Origin: an uncultured Eubacteriales bacterium
Lineage (GTDB): Bacteria > Bacillota > Clostridia > Oscillospirales > QAMX01
Direction: 5' to 3'
Length of the DNA stretch: 64,000 bases
NCBI GenBank assembly: GCA_905205975.1
Contig: CAJLFQ010000001.1
Coordinates: 23,366 to 87,365, forward strand
The position numbers were made by a program, and so were the translations under genes. The notes beneath the pieces were generated by a model. It made no database searches and was not told the DNA's origin. It saw nothing but the letters and a program-made list of their open reading frames with translations. How positions within the stretch are numbered: position 1 is the stretch's first letter; each line of letters begins with the position of its first letter. Positions 40,151 to 48,704 of this stretch are shown in pieces.

Positions 40151-41182
40151 GTGCGGGTGCAGGCATTTCTGCGGTTGGCGCTGACCTGCCCGCCGTTTGG
40201 TATGGCGGTACTGCTGACTGCAGGCATGGTGCTGGTCAACGGCGGCACGGATGCGCCAAACGCCATTGCCGGATGCGTCGCATCCCGCGCCATTCGTCTG
40301 AAACCGGCTGTCCGGCTGGCGGCGGTCTGCAACCTGCTGGGCGCGCTGGCGGCATCCCTGCGCCCGGCCGTAGCGGATACGGTCGCGGGTCTGGCGGACT
40401 TCGGCACAGGGCAGGAGGCGGTTCTGGCGCTTTGCGCCGGGATGACGGCCGTCGTCGTCTGGTCGGCCGCGGCATGGATGCTTGGGCTCCCGACGAGCGA
40501 AAGTCATGCGCTGATTGCCGGGCTGAGCGGCGCTTCCATGGCCGTGCACCACGGGTTCGGCGGTCTCTGCTGGATGCCGTGGCGGCGGACGCTGATCGGG
40601 CTGCTCCTGTCCACGCTTCCGGCATTTCTGGCGGGCATGGCGGCGAACCGGCTGATTGTGCGGCTCAACCGGGCAAAAGACCGGCGCAGACAGGCGGCGC
40701 TTTTTCGGCGGGCGCAGATCATGGGCGGCGCGGCGATGGCGTTTGCCCACGGCGCACAGGACGGACAGAAATTCACCGGCGTACTGCTGCTCAGCGCATC
40801 GCTGGCACAGCAGACGGATCTGGGGGCAGCGCCGCTCTGGCTGACAGCGGCTGTCGCCTTGCTGATGGCGGCGGGAACGTCGCTCGGCGGACAGAAGATT
40901 ATCCGAACGGTCGGCGTTCGGATGTCCAGACCGGAGCCGTATGTGTCTGTGGCGGCGGATCTCTCCGCGGCGGTTCTGCTGACCGGCGCCGCGCTGACGG
41001 GTATCCCTGCCAGTACGACGCATGGAAAAACAGCGGCGCTCATGGGTTCCGCCGCGGCAAGGCGCATGCGGGCGGTCAACTGGCGGGTGGCCGGTGAAAT
41101 GGCGTGGGCATGGGTGCTCACGTTTCCCGGCTGCGCCGCAGCGGGGTACATAGCGGCAAGGATCTTTTTGAGAATGGGGTGA
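40151..41182 (+). CDS. pit: PiT family inorganic phosphate transporter
   Basis: A 343-residue permease. The first PiT signature is NGGTDAPNAIAGCVASR and the second AHGAQDGQKFTGVLLL (both normally GANDxxN/GQ; here altered at one or two positions). There are about ten membrane spans with a hydrophilic loop near residue 185. It takes up phosphate, probably with protons or sodium. The GTG 40151 is seven bases after GGAGAGGAGG. It is followed directly by a DUF47-like gene, the usual PiT partner. Confidence 0.87.
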   Translation: MRVQAFLRLALTCPPFGMAVLLTAGMVLVNGGTDAPNAIAGCVASRAIRLKPAVRLAAVCNLLGALAASLRPAVADTVAGLADFGTGQEAVLALCAGMTAVVVWSAAAWMLGLPTSESHALIAGLSGASMAVHHGFGGLCWMPWRRTLIGLLLSTLPAFLAGMAANRLIVRLNRAKDRRRQAALFRRAQIMGGAAMAFAHGAQDGQKFTGVLLLSASLAQQTDLGAAPLWLTAAVALLMAAGTSLGGQKIIRTVGVRMSRPEPYVSVAADLSAAVLLTGAALTGIPASTTHGKTAALMGSAAARRMRAVNWRVAGEMAWAWVLTFPGCAAAGYIAARIFLRMG

Positions 41183-41183
41183 G

Positions 41184-41681
41184 ATGATGGCAAACCGGCA
41201 GGAAGATTTTCAGGCGCTGGCAGCCGGTGCGGCGCTTGCTGCGCACGCGCTCAGCGAACCGACGTCTGTGCGCCGGGAGGCATCCCGCTGGCGGGATGCG
41301 TTTCTGCTGCAGCTGGAGCGGGAATTCCTGCCGCCGCTGGAGCGGAGGGATCTCGCCTTTCTGGCAGAGCGGATCGCTGCGGTCAGCCTCCATCTGACGG
41401 AGGACGCCGGTCAGACGATGCCGCCAACGCTGCGGACGGCTTTTCGCGCCTGCGCCGATGCGCTGTGCGCGGTGGTCGATGCGCTGCCCCAGTTCCGCCG
41501 GCCGGAACGGTTTCATCCGGCGCTTGCGGCGCTGCGGCGGTCCGCAGAGGCGGCGCAGGCTTTGTGCGCCGCCGCCGGTCAAACGGCCGGCATACAGGCG
41601 TTTTGGGTCTGGCGGAGCAGCGCCGATGCATTTTCTGCGGCGGCAGAAGCGGCCGCCGCAGCCGCGCTGAACGGTTTTTAG
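41184..41681 (+). CDS. DUF47/PhoU-like accessory protein of the phosphate transporter
   Basis: A 165-residue all-helical protein starting two bases after the pit stop. FLPPLERRDLAFLAERI at about residues 50-66 matches the F-x-P-x-x-R-x-D-I/L-x-x-L motif of DUF47 proteins, which pair with PiT permeases. The protein is shorter than usual (about 205) and Ala-rich, with most metal-site acidic residues unclear, so it may be a diverged copy. It ends six bases from the converging topoisomerase gene, with no terminator between them. Confidence 0.68.
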   Translation: MMANRQEDFQALAAGAALAAHALSEPTSVRREASRWRDAFLLQLEREFLPPLERRDLAFLAERIAAVSLHLTEDAGQTMPPTLRTAFRACADALCAVVDALPQFRRPERFHPALAALRRSAEAAQALCAAAGQTAGIQAFWVWRSSADAFSAAAEAAAAAALNGF

Positions 41682-41687
41682 GCGGTG

Positions 41688-43910
41688 TTACACCAATTCG
41701 GTTTGAACGACGCCGTTGTCCTCCGGCTTCAAAATGGCGCCGACGGCGGGCAGCGTCCGCGCACGGTAGCGCGCGCGGTTCTGAATCGGCGTCTGTTCCG
41801 TTTCGGCCAGCCGGACGACGGTCTGCTTCGGCTTCAGCGTCATCACCTTGACGCCTGCGGAATCACGCGTCGGTTTGGGCGTCAGCTGTGCCGTGGAGAA
41901 AATCAGCGCACGGTCTGCGCTGGAATAGAGCGTCAGTTCCTTGTCTTCCGCCAGACGGAGCATGCCGACGAGCGGCGATTTGTCCGAATAGGCGTTGATC
42001 AGCTTTTTGCGGTTCGTCTTTGTCGCGTAGCTTTCAAAAACGACGCGGGCGCATTTGCCGTCGGCATACGCAAAGAGCAGGCTGCCGCTGTAATCGCCCT
42101 TCGAGGCGACGGCCATGGCGCGGACCTCTTCGCCGCTGTCCATGCCGAGGTGCTGCGGCAGGTAGAGCCCCAGCGCGCCCGCTTTGTTTTCCGGCATTTC
42201 ACTGCACCGGACTTTATAGACCTGCTGCTGATTCGTGAAAAAGAGCAGATCGTCGGCGTTGGAGCCATCCTGCGTGAAAATCAGTTCGTCGCCCTCTTTG
42301 AGCTTGTTCTCACCGCTCATGCGCAGAGACTGCGGCGTGATTTTCTTAAAATAGCCGTCACGCGAGAGGAAATAGTGGACGGGATAATCTTCAACGGCGT
42401 CCTCATCCGCTGCGGCGTCAATCGTTTCGTGTTCATAGACGATCTTCGTTTTCCGCGGCATGGCGTATTTTTTGACGACTTCTTTCAGCTCGGCGACGAT
42501 GATGGCGCGGAGCTTTTTCTTGCTGGCGAGCGTCTCTTCGGCGTCGGCAATATCGTGTTCCAGCTGGGCGATTTCGTCCAGCCGGGAGAGAATGTACGCT
42601 TTGTTGATGTTGCGGAGCTTGATTTCGGCGATGAATTCCGCCTGCGTCTCGTCGATGCCGAAGCCGACCATCAGGTTCGGGATGACCAGCGCGTCTTCTT
42701 CTGTTCCGCGGATAATAGCGATGGCCTTGTCGATGTCCAGGAGGATTTTGGAAAGGCCGCGCAGCAGGTGCAGCCGCTTTTTCATCTTTTGCAGCCGGAA
42801 GTAAACGGTGCGCCGGATACAGTCGGTGCGCCATGCCGTCCACTCGTCCAGAATTTCCCGCACGCCGAGGACACGGGGCGTCCCGGCGATCAGCACGTTG
42901 AAGTTGCAGGAGAAGCTGTCGCAGAGCGGGGTCATTTTCATCAGGCGCGCCATGAGCTTGTCCGGGTCTGCGCCGCGCTTCAGGTCGATCGTCAGCTTGA
43001 GACCCTGCTTGTCGGTTTCGTCGCGCATGTCGGAAATCTCGCGGATTTTCCCGGCTTTGATCAGTTCGGCCACCTTGTCGATGACGGCCTCGATGGTCGT
43101 CGTGTATGGAATCTCCGTAATTTCGATGCAGTTCTGCTTCGCGTCATACGACCAGACGGCGCGGACGCGGATGCTGCCGCGTCCGGTGCGGTAGATTTCG
43201 TTCAGCGCCACGCGGTCATAGAGCAGCTCGCCGCCGGAAGGAAAGTCCGGTGCTTTGAGCGTTTCGAGCAGGTCGGCTTCCGGGTCGCGGATGAGCGCGA
43301 TCGCCGTTTCACAGACTTCAGCTAAGTTGAAGCTGCAAATGTTGCTCGCCATACCGGCGGCAATGCCCAGGTTGGCGCTGACTAAGATATTTGGGAACGT
43401 TGTCGGCAGAAGCGCCGGTTCCTTGAGCGTATTGTCGTAGTTGTCGACGAAATCGACGGCGTCTGCGTCGATGTTCTGAAACAGCTCGGCGCAGATGGCC
43501 TCCAGCTTGACCTCGGTATAACGGGCCGCGGCGTAGGCCATATCGCGCGAATAGGCCTTGCCGAAGTTGCCCTTGGAATCGACAAACGGGTGCAGCAGCG
43601 CCTCGCAGCCGCGGCTCAGGCGGACAAGCGTCTCGTAGATGGCGGCGTCGCCGTGCGGGTTCAGCTTCATTGTTGAGCCGACGACGTTGGCCGATTTCGT
43701 CCGGGCGCCGGTCAGCAGCCCCATTTTATACATCGTATACAGAAGCTTGCGGTGGGAGGGCTTAAAGCCGTCAATCTCCGGCAGCGCGCGGGAGACGATG
43801 ATGCTCATGGCATAGGGCATGAAGTTGGTTTCCAGCGTCCGCGTGATGGGCATCGGCGTCGCCGGTTTGGGCGGCAGAGCAGTCTGCCGGGTCTCTTTTT
43901 TCTTGGCCAT
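41688..43910 (-). CDS. Type IIA topoisomerase subunit A (ParC/GyrA)
   Basis: A 740-residue subunit that cuts and rejoins DNA. The quinolone-region motif is HGDAAIYETLVRLSR and the catalytic Tyr is in AYAAARYTEVKL. A beta-pinwheel-like C-terminal region follows (about 490-740). It lacks a clear GyrA box (QRRGGKG), so topoisomerase IV (ParC) is likelier than gyrase. AGAAGGAGAA precedes the ATG. It is 46 bp downstream of the B-subunit gene, forming a parE-parC operon. Confidence 0.88.
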   Translation of the reverse strand: MAKKKETRQTALPPKPATPMPITRTLETNFMPYAMSIIVSRALPEIDGFKPSHRKLLYTMYKMGLLTGARTKSANVVGSTMKLNPHGDAAIYETLVRLSRGCEALLHPFVDSKGNFGKAYSRDMAYAAARYTEVKLEAICAELFQNIDADAVDFVDNYDNTLKEPALLPTTFPNILVSANLGIAAGMASNICSFNLAEVCETAIALIRDPEADLLETLKAPDFPSGGELLYDRVALNEIYRTGRGSIRVRAVWSYDAKQNCIEITEIPYTTTIEAVIDKVAELIKAGKIREISDMRDETDKQGLKLTIDLKRGADPDKLMARLMKMTPLCDSFSCNFNVLIAGTPRVLGVREILDEWTAWRTDCIRRTVYFRLQKMKKRLHLLRGLSKILLDIDKAIAIIRGTEEDALVIPNLMVGFGIDETQAEFIAEIKLRNINKAYILSRLDEIAQLEHDIADAEETLASKKKLRAIIVAELKEVVKKYAMPRKTKIVYEHETIDAAADEDAVEDYPVHYFLSRDGYFKKITPQSLRMSGENKLKEGDELIFTQDGSNADDLLFFTNQQQVYKVRCSEMPENKAGALGLYLPQHLGMDSGEEVRAMAVASKGDYSGSLLFAYADGKCARVVFESYATKTNRKKLINAYSDKSPLVGMLRLAEDKELTLYSSADRALIFSTAQLTPKPTRDSAGVKVMTLKPKQTVVRLAETEQTPIQNRARYRARTLPAVGAILKPEDNGVVQTELV

Positions 43911-43956
43911 CGGGTCAAATTCTCCTTCTCCGATGAATAATCAGCACGCGGGCGAA

Positions 43957-45954
43957 TCAGGAAATGTCCGCCAGCTCGAGGTAAGCGGCGCCGTTTTCAG
44001 CGATATAATCTTTGCGCCCCTGCAAATTGTCGCCGAGCAGCAGGTCGAAAACGGCCGAGGTGTGTTCGCTTTCCTCCGGCGTCACCTGAATCAAGCGCCG
44101 CGTCGCGGGGGACATGGTCGTCTCCCACATCATTTCGGGTTCGTTTTCGCCGAGCCCTTTGGAGCGCTGAATCGTGTACTTTTGGTCGCCAATTTTTTCG
44201 AGGATTTCAGCCTTTTCGCGGTCGTCATAGGCGAAGAACGTCTCTTTTTTGCAGGTGATTTCATACAGCGGCGTCTCTGCGATGTAGACATAGCCTTCGG
44301 AAATCAGAGTCGGCACCAGCCGGTAGAGCATGGTCAGAATCAGCGTGCGAATGTGGAATCCGTCCACGTCGGCATCGGTGCAGATGATGACCTTGCTCCA
44401 GCGCAGGGAGGCGAGGTCAAACACGCCCAGCTCTTTGGAGCGGGTGTTCAGCTCGACGCCGCAGCCCAGAACCTTGAGCAGGTTCGTGATGATTTCGCTT
44501 TTGAAGATTTTGGCCGGTTCCGACTTCAAACAGTTCAGAATCTTGCCGCGGACAGGCATAATCGCCTGAAATTCCGCGTCGCGGCCCAGCTTGCAGGAAC
44601 CGAGTGCCGAGTCGCCCTCCACGATGTAGAGTTCGCGCCGTTCCGTGTCGCGGCTGCGGCAGTCGACGAATTTTTCGACACGGCTTGTGATGTCCATGTT
44701 GCCGGAGAGCTTTTTGCGGGTGTTCTGGCGGGCGGCCTCTGCTGATTCGCGGATCTGCTTGTTGCGCAGCACCTGATCGGCGATTTTGTCGGCGTCCGCT
44801 TTGTTTTCGATGAAGTAAACTTCCAGCGCCGAACGGAGAAAGTCGGTCATGGCGTCCTGGATAAACTTGTTGGTGATGGCTTTTTTGGTCTGGTTTTCGT
44901 AGGACGTCACCGTGGAAAACGAGCTGGTGACGAGGATCAGACTGTCGGCGACGTCGTTGAATGTGATTTTGGAGGCGCCCTTCGGATACTTGTTGTTTTG
45001 TTTGCAGTAGGCGTCGATGGCGGAAACGAAGGCGCTTTTAACTGCTTTCTCCGGTGCGCCGCCGTGTTCCAGCCAGGAGGAATTGTGAAAATAGGTGATC
45101 GACGGCGTGCCCCTTGTCATGCAGAAGGCGGCAGAGAGCCGGACCTTGTATTCCGGCTTGTCCGCACGGTCGCGGCCGCGGCGCTCCGACTGGCAGAAAT
45201 GCACCGGCGTAATCGCGTCAAACGAGGCCAGCTCTTCGACATAACCGGAGATGCCGGTTTCATAGAGGTATTCCGTGGTTTCAAATTTGCCGGGCGCGGT
45301 TTCGTTTTTGAGGACAAAGCGGACGCCCGCATTGACGACGGCCTGTTTTTTCAGCGTATCAATGTAGTAGTCGAGCGGGATGTCGATGTCGGTGAAAACC
45401 TCGAGGTCGGGGCGCCAGCGGTGAATCGTCCCGTTTTTCTTGCGTCCGGCCGGTTCCTTGATGAGCTTGCCTTCCGCCTTGGTGACGTTGACGCCCTTTT
45501 TGAAGTGCAGCGTATATTGAAAGCCGTCGTAGCAGCTGATGACGTCCATATATTCGGAGGAATACTGCGTCGCGCAGGAGCCGAGACCGTTCAAGCCGAG
45601 CGAATACTCATAGTTTTCGCCTTCGTTGGTATGATATTTGCCGCCTGCGTAGAGCTCGCAGTAGACGAGATCCCAGTTGTAGCGTTTTTCAAGGGGGTTC
45701 CAGTCGACCGGGCAGCCGCGGCCGCAGTCTTCGACTTCGATGGAATGATCCAGAAACCGCGTCACAGTGATAACTTTGCCGTACCCTTGGCGCGCTTCGT
45801 CGATCGAGTTGGAAAGAATCTCAAAAAAAGAATGCTCACAGCCCTCAATGCCGTCAGAGCCGAAAATAACGGCCGGGCGCTTGCGCACACGGTCGGGACC
45901 TTTGAGCTGCTTGATGCTCTCGTTGCCGTAACCAGCGGAGGATTTTGCCGCCAT
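43957..45954 (-). CDS. Type IIA topoisomerase subunit B (ParE/GyrB)
   Basis: A 665-residue ATPase subunit: GHKL domain with FEILSNSIDEARQG and GLNGLGSCATQ, transducer domain, then Toprim with YIVEGDSALGSCKLGRD and ICTDADVDGFHIRTL. It pairs with the adjacent A subunit. ATG 45954 was chosen over 45978 because GGAAAGGTGA lies nine bases upstream. Without the partner motifs, ParE versus GyrB is set mainly by the A-subunit call. Confidence 0.88.
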   Translation of the reverse strand: MAAKSSAGYGNESIKQLKGPDRVRKRPAVIFGSDGIEGCEHSFFEILSNSIDEARQGYGKVITVTRFLDHSIEVEDCGRGCPVDWNPLEKRYNWDLVYCELYAGGKYHTNEGENYEYSLGLNGLGSCATQYSSEYMDVISCYDGFQYTLHFKKGVNVTKAEGKLIKEPAGRKKNGTIHRWRPDLEVFTDIDIPLDYYIDTLKKQAVVNAGVRFVLKNETAPGKFETTEYLYETGISGYVEELASFDAITPVHFCQSERRGRDRADKPEYKVRLSAAFCMTRGTPSITYFHNSSWLEHGGAPEKAVKSAFVSAIDAYCKQNNKYPKGASKITFNDVADSLILVTSSFSTVTSYENQTKKAITNKFIQDAMTDFLRSALEVYFIENKADADKIADQVLRNKQIRESAEAARQNTRKKLSGNMDITSRVEKFVDCRSRDTERRELYIVEGDSALGSCKLGRDAEFQAIMPVRGKILNCLKSEPAKIFKSEIITNLLKVLGCGVELNTRSKELGVFDLASLRWSKVIICTDADVDGFHIRTLILTMLYRLVPTLISEGYVYIAETPLYEITCKKETFFAYDDREKAEILEKIGDQKYTIQRSKGLGENEPEMMWETTMSPATRRLIQVTPEESEHTSAVFDLLLGDNLQGRKDYIAENGAAYLELADIS

Positions 45955-46042
45955 TTGTTTGTTCACCTTTCCAAACATCAGAATTTAAAAGCATCGCGGC
46001 GCAGAAACGCCGCGGGAATCGCCGAAAATATGCTATAATAAT

Positions 46043-46071
46043 AGTATACTATATTTTCCATTCCCTGTCAA
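46043..46071 (-). promoter_or_regulatory. Promoter of the topoisomerase operon
   Basis: Minus strand: -35 TTGACA (46066-46071), 17-bp spacer, -10 TATACT (46043-46048). It is divergent from the Spo0A-like gene. Confidence 0.9.
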
Positions 46072-46170
46072 CCGGACACGCAAACCGTGCGTTTTCGACC
46101 GCCGGAAATGGCGGAAACAAGCGAAAAACGGCAGAAAATGGCACGAAACGGCTGATTTTGAAGGTCGAAA

Positions 46171-46222
46171 TTTGTCGGAAGCAGGGAAAATTGCTCGAAT
46201 TTTGTCGAATCTATGCTATGAT
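46171..46222 (+). promoter_or_regulatory. Two 0A-box-like sites and extended -10 of the Spo0A-like gene
   Basis: TTTGTCGGAA (46171-46180) and TTTGTCGAAT (46201-46210), exactly 30 bp apart and in the same orientation, match the Spo0A box (consensus TTTGTCRAA). The second is exact. An extended -10, TGCTATGAT (46214-46222), follows five bases later. A Spo0A-type protein bound here could activate or repress the gene downstream. Confidence 0.7.
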
Positions 46223-46269
46223 ACATGTTGGAATGGAATCTACCTGCCAGCAGAGGAAGGAGTGGCGCG

Positions 46270-46674
46270 GTGCGTACTTTGTTGGATCGGCTGGGGGTTT
46301 CAGCCAAATACAAAGGGTATCGAATGCTGCTCAACGCGATTGAAATCGCTCTTGAAAACGAAACGGCCGTTTCGGATATCACCAGCTGCATTTACCCGCG
46401 CATTGCAGCGGAATACGGTGTGACAGAGGCGAACGTTGAAAAGAATATCCGCATGGCGATTCGCACGTTCTGGGAATACGGCGACCATGAACTTTATGAT
46501 CAGGTGTCGGGATTCCCCACAGAAGAACGACCGGGCAATGCGGCGTTTATCGGGGCGATTGCATCCTACCTGATCCGCACGGATGCGGTTTCTACGCCGG
46601 ATGAGGCGGAAATGCAGGGGCTTGATCCGCCGAACCGTGATCAGACCCAAGAAAACCCGTCAGCCGATTCCTAA
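46270..46674 (+). CDS. Stand-alone Spo0A C-terminal DNA-binding domain protein
   Basis: A 134-residue protein that matches only the effector (C-terminal) domain of Spo0A: LGVSAKYKGYRMLLNAIEIA, then CIYPRIAAEYGVTEANVEKN and IRMAIRTFWEYG, the recognition-helix region. The phosphoacceptor receiver domain is absent, and the frame upstream of the GTG start is not receiver-like. GTG 46270 lies seven bases after GAAGGAG. It may act as a phosphorylation-independent regulator. The promoter carries 0A boxes, so self-control or control by the true Spo0A is likely. Confidence 0.88.
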   Translation: MRTLLDRLGVSAKYKGYRMLLNAIEIALENETAVSDITSCIYPRIAAEYGVTEANVEKNIRMAIRTFWEYGDHELYDQVSGFPTEERPGNAAFIGAIASYLIRTDAVSTPDEAEMQGLDPPNRDQTQENPSADS

Positions 46675-46681
46675 ATCGAAA

Positions 46682-46720
46682 ACAGCACCCCGTCGGCCAG
46701 ACGGGGTGCTGTGTTTTTTG
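46682..46720 (+). terminator. Terminator of the Spo0A-like gene
   Basis: Perfect 13-bp stem ACAGCACCCCGTC/GACGGGGTGCTGT, 5-nt loop, then GTTTTTT. Confidence 0.95.
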
Positions 46721-46736
46721 CGTGTTGGGGGAGGTT

Positions 46737-46874
46737 GGCGGATATGTAATGGTTGGGGTAAGCTGGCGGATGTTTGGTGCCGGTGCAGGCTGACCGGTGG
46801 GTGTTGTAAATCAATGCAGCCTGGCGGATATCCGGCGTGGGGGTGTGCGTCGTCGGGTGTACCTCGGTGGATAT
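46737..46874 (+). repeat. Scattered GGCGGATAT repeats in a GT-rich stretch
   Basis: GGCGGATAT or one-base variants occur at 46737, 46765, 46823 and 46866, in a G/T-rich tract with no coding frame. It lies directly left of the four-way-junction element. Confidence 0.6.
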
Positions 46875-46880
46875 CCAATG

Positions 46881-46998
46881 TTCCACCTCATCCGGCGGAA
46901 GCAATTTTCGCGGAAAATCACTTCCGCCACCTTCCCCTATGCAGGGGAAGGTGGTTCATTGCTTTTCCCGGAAAAGCAATGAACCGGATGAGGTGGAA
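46881..46998. repeat. 118-bp closed four-way-junction (cloverleaf) palindromic element
   Basis: Outer arms TTCCACCTCATCCGG (46881-46895) and CCGGATGAGGTGGAA (46984-46998) are perfect 15-bp complements. Between them three hairpins follow with no unpaired base between helices: 46896-46926 (CGGAAG-CA-ATTTTC-GCG and its complement), 46927-46954 (12-bp stem CCACCTTCCCCT, ATGC loop) and 46955-46983 (14-bp stem, one-base loop). The element lies in a 567-bp gap without genes, between the Spo0A-like gene and cysS. The remaining sequence to 47123 shows nothing recognisable. Confidence 0.93.
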
Positions 46999-47123
46999 GA
47001 GCGGGGATTCTCCAAGGAAAAGACGAATCGGCCGGATAAGGTCGAAGTTACGCTGCGCGCCGGAGGTGCAGGCGAGACAGCCCTCTCCGCATCCACCGCC
47101 CTTTATTTCCCATTTCTTTCAGC

Positions 47124-47187
47124 ACAAAAACACACCCCATTTGTTCGCATCAGCATGCTGCCACGCTTGTACGAACAAATGGGGTGC
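47124..47187 (-). terminator. Terminator of cysS
   Basis: 15-bp perfect stem (47133-47147 with 47172-47186) and a 24-nt loop. The A-rich left flank gives a U-tract (TTTTTGTG) on the minus strand. Confidence 0.8.
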
Positions 47188-47241
47188 TGTTCCGTCAGGC
47201 ATTCTGTTTTTGGTTGGCGTTTATCCTGTATGCGAGGGCAA

Positions 47242-48687
47242 TCAGGCCAGAACGACGCGGACGCCGGACGGCGTATCTTCCAGCAGAATGCCGCGGCTCT
47301 TGAGTTCGTCGCGAATCCGATCTGCTTCGGCGTAATTCTTCGCCTTTTTGGCGGCGGCACGCGCAGCGATCTGCGCGTTGACGTAATCGGCCAGTTCACC
47401 GGTCAGACCGTTGTCCGGCTGTGCCTGCTTGGCCTGCTCTGCGCGGACGCGTTCTGCCGCTTCCATCAGACCGAGCGAAAGCACACGGTCAAATTCCGCG
47501 ATCAGGCGCAGCTTGGCACCGTCGCCGATCTTCGCCTTCAGCACGTCATACAGCGCCGTGACGGCCAGCGACGTGTTCAGGTCATTGTTCAATGCGTCGG
47601 TAAAGCGCGTGCGCAGCGCTTCTTCGGCGGCCGGATCAGATTCTCCGGCATCCGGCTTGAGCGCCGCAATCCGGGCGACCAGCTTGCCGTAAGCCGCCGC
47701 AGCGTTGTCCAGGTTTTCATAGGTGAAAAGGAGCGACTTGCGGTAGTGCGACTGCAGGCAGAAGAAACGGTAGGCCAGCGGGTCATATCCCCTGGATTCC
47801 AGCAGCGAAACCGTCAGAAATTCACCCGCTGATTTGGACATCTTGCCGGAGTTGGTGTTCAGGTGGAGGACATGGAACCAGTAATTGCACCATTTGTGGC
47901 CAAGATAGGCTTCAGATTGTGCAATTTCGTTGGTGTGGTGAGGGAAGGCGTTGTCAATGCCGCCGCAGTGGATATCCAGATGCTCGCCGCAGTATTTCAT
48001 GCTGATGGCGGAACATTCGATGTGCCAGCCGGGATAGCCGGTGCCCCAGGGCGATTCCCATTTCAGCGCCTGATCCTCGAACTTGGATTTCGTGAACCAG
48101 AGGACAAAGTCGTTCTTGTTGCGCTTATTGCCGTCTTCCTCGACGCCTTCGCGGACGCCGACGGCGAGATCGTCCGCGTCGTGGTCGTTGAAGACGTAGT
48201 ACCGCTCCAGCTTGGACGTGTCAAAATAGACGTTTCCGCCGGCGCAGTAGGCGTATCCCTTTTCGAGCAGGGTTTCGATCAGATGAATGTATTCCGGGAT
48301 GCAGTTGGTCGCCGGTTCCACGACGTCCGGGCGTTTGATGTGGAGTTTTTCGCAGTCGGCAAAGAACGCATCGGTGTAATACTTCGCGATTTCCATGACG
48401 GTCTTGTGTTCCCGGCGGGCGCCCTTGAGCATTTTGTCTTCGCCGGTGTCCGCGTCGGACGCCAGATGGCCGACGTCCGTGATGTTCATGACGCGCTTGA
48501 CGTCATACCCCAAATAGCGGAGAAATTTCTCCAGCACATCTTCCATGATGTAGGTGCGGAGGTTGCCGATGTGTGCAAAGTGGTAGACGGTCGGCCCGCA
48601 GGTATACATGGAGACCTTACCGGGGACGGCCGGATGAAACGGCTCGCGGCTGTGCGTCAGGGAGTTATAAAGGATGAGATCAGACAT
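47242..48687 (-). CDS. cysS: Cysteinyl-tRNA synthetase
   Basis: A 481-residue class I synthetase. The HIGH-type motif is in FAHIGNLRTY, the KMSKS motif in SGKMSKSAGEF, and the zinc ligands lie in YTCGPTV and PGWHIECSAI with the following HH-E region. It charges tRNA-Cys. The C-terminal DALR/anticodon-binding part is complete. AGAAGGA precedes the ATG. It is the last gene of the recA-recX-rimO-pgsA-cysS run and has a terminator at 47124. Confidence 0.97.
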   Translation of the reverse strand: MSDLILYNSLTHSREPFHPAVPGKVSMYTCGPTVYHFAHIGNLRTYIMEDVLEKFLRYLGYDVKRVMNITDVGHLASDADTGEDKMLKGARREHKTVMEIAKYYTDAFFADCEKLHIKRPDVVEPATNCIPEYIHLIETLLEKGYAYCAGGNVYFDTSKLERYYVFNDHDADDLAVGVREGVEEDGNKRNKNDFVLWFTKSKFEDQALKWESPWGTGYPGWHIECSAISMKYCGEHLDIHCGGIDNAFPHHTNEIAQSEAYLGHKWCNYWFHVLHLNTNSGKMSKSAGEFLTVSLLESRGYDPLAYRFFCLQSHYRKSLLFTYENLDNAAAAYGKLVARIAALKPDAGESDPAAEEALRTRFTDALNNDLNTSLAVTALYDVLKAKIGDGAKLRLIAEFDRVLSLGLMEAAERVRAEQAKQAQPDNGLTGELADYVNAQIAARAAAKKAKNYAEADRIRDELKSRGILLEDTPSGVRVVLA

Positions 48688-48704
48688 ATCGAGTCCTTCT
48701 TACG

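Noticed and set aside
41688..45954. Calling the A/B pair gyrase
   Set aside because: The A subunit lacks a visible GyrA box, so topoisomerase IV is preferred. The other pair should be elsewhere in the genome.
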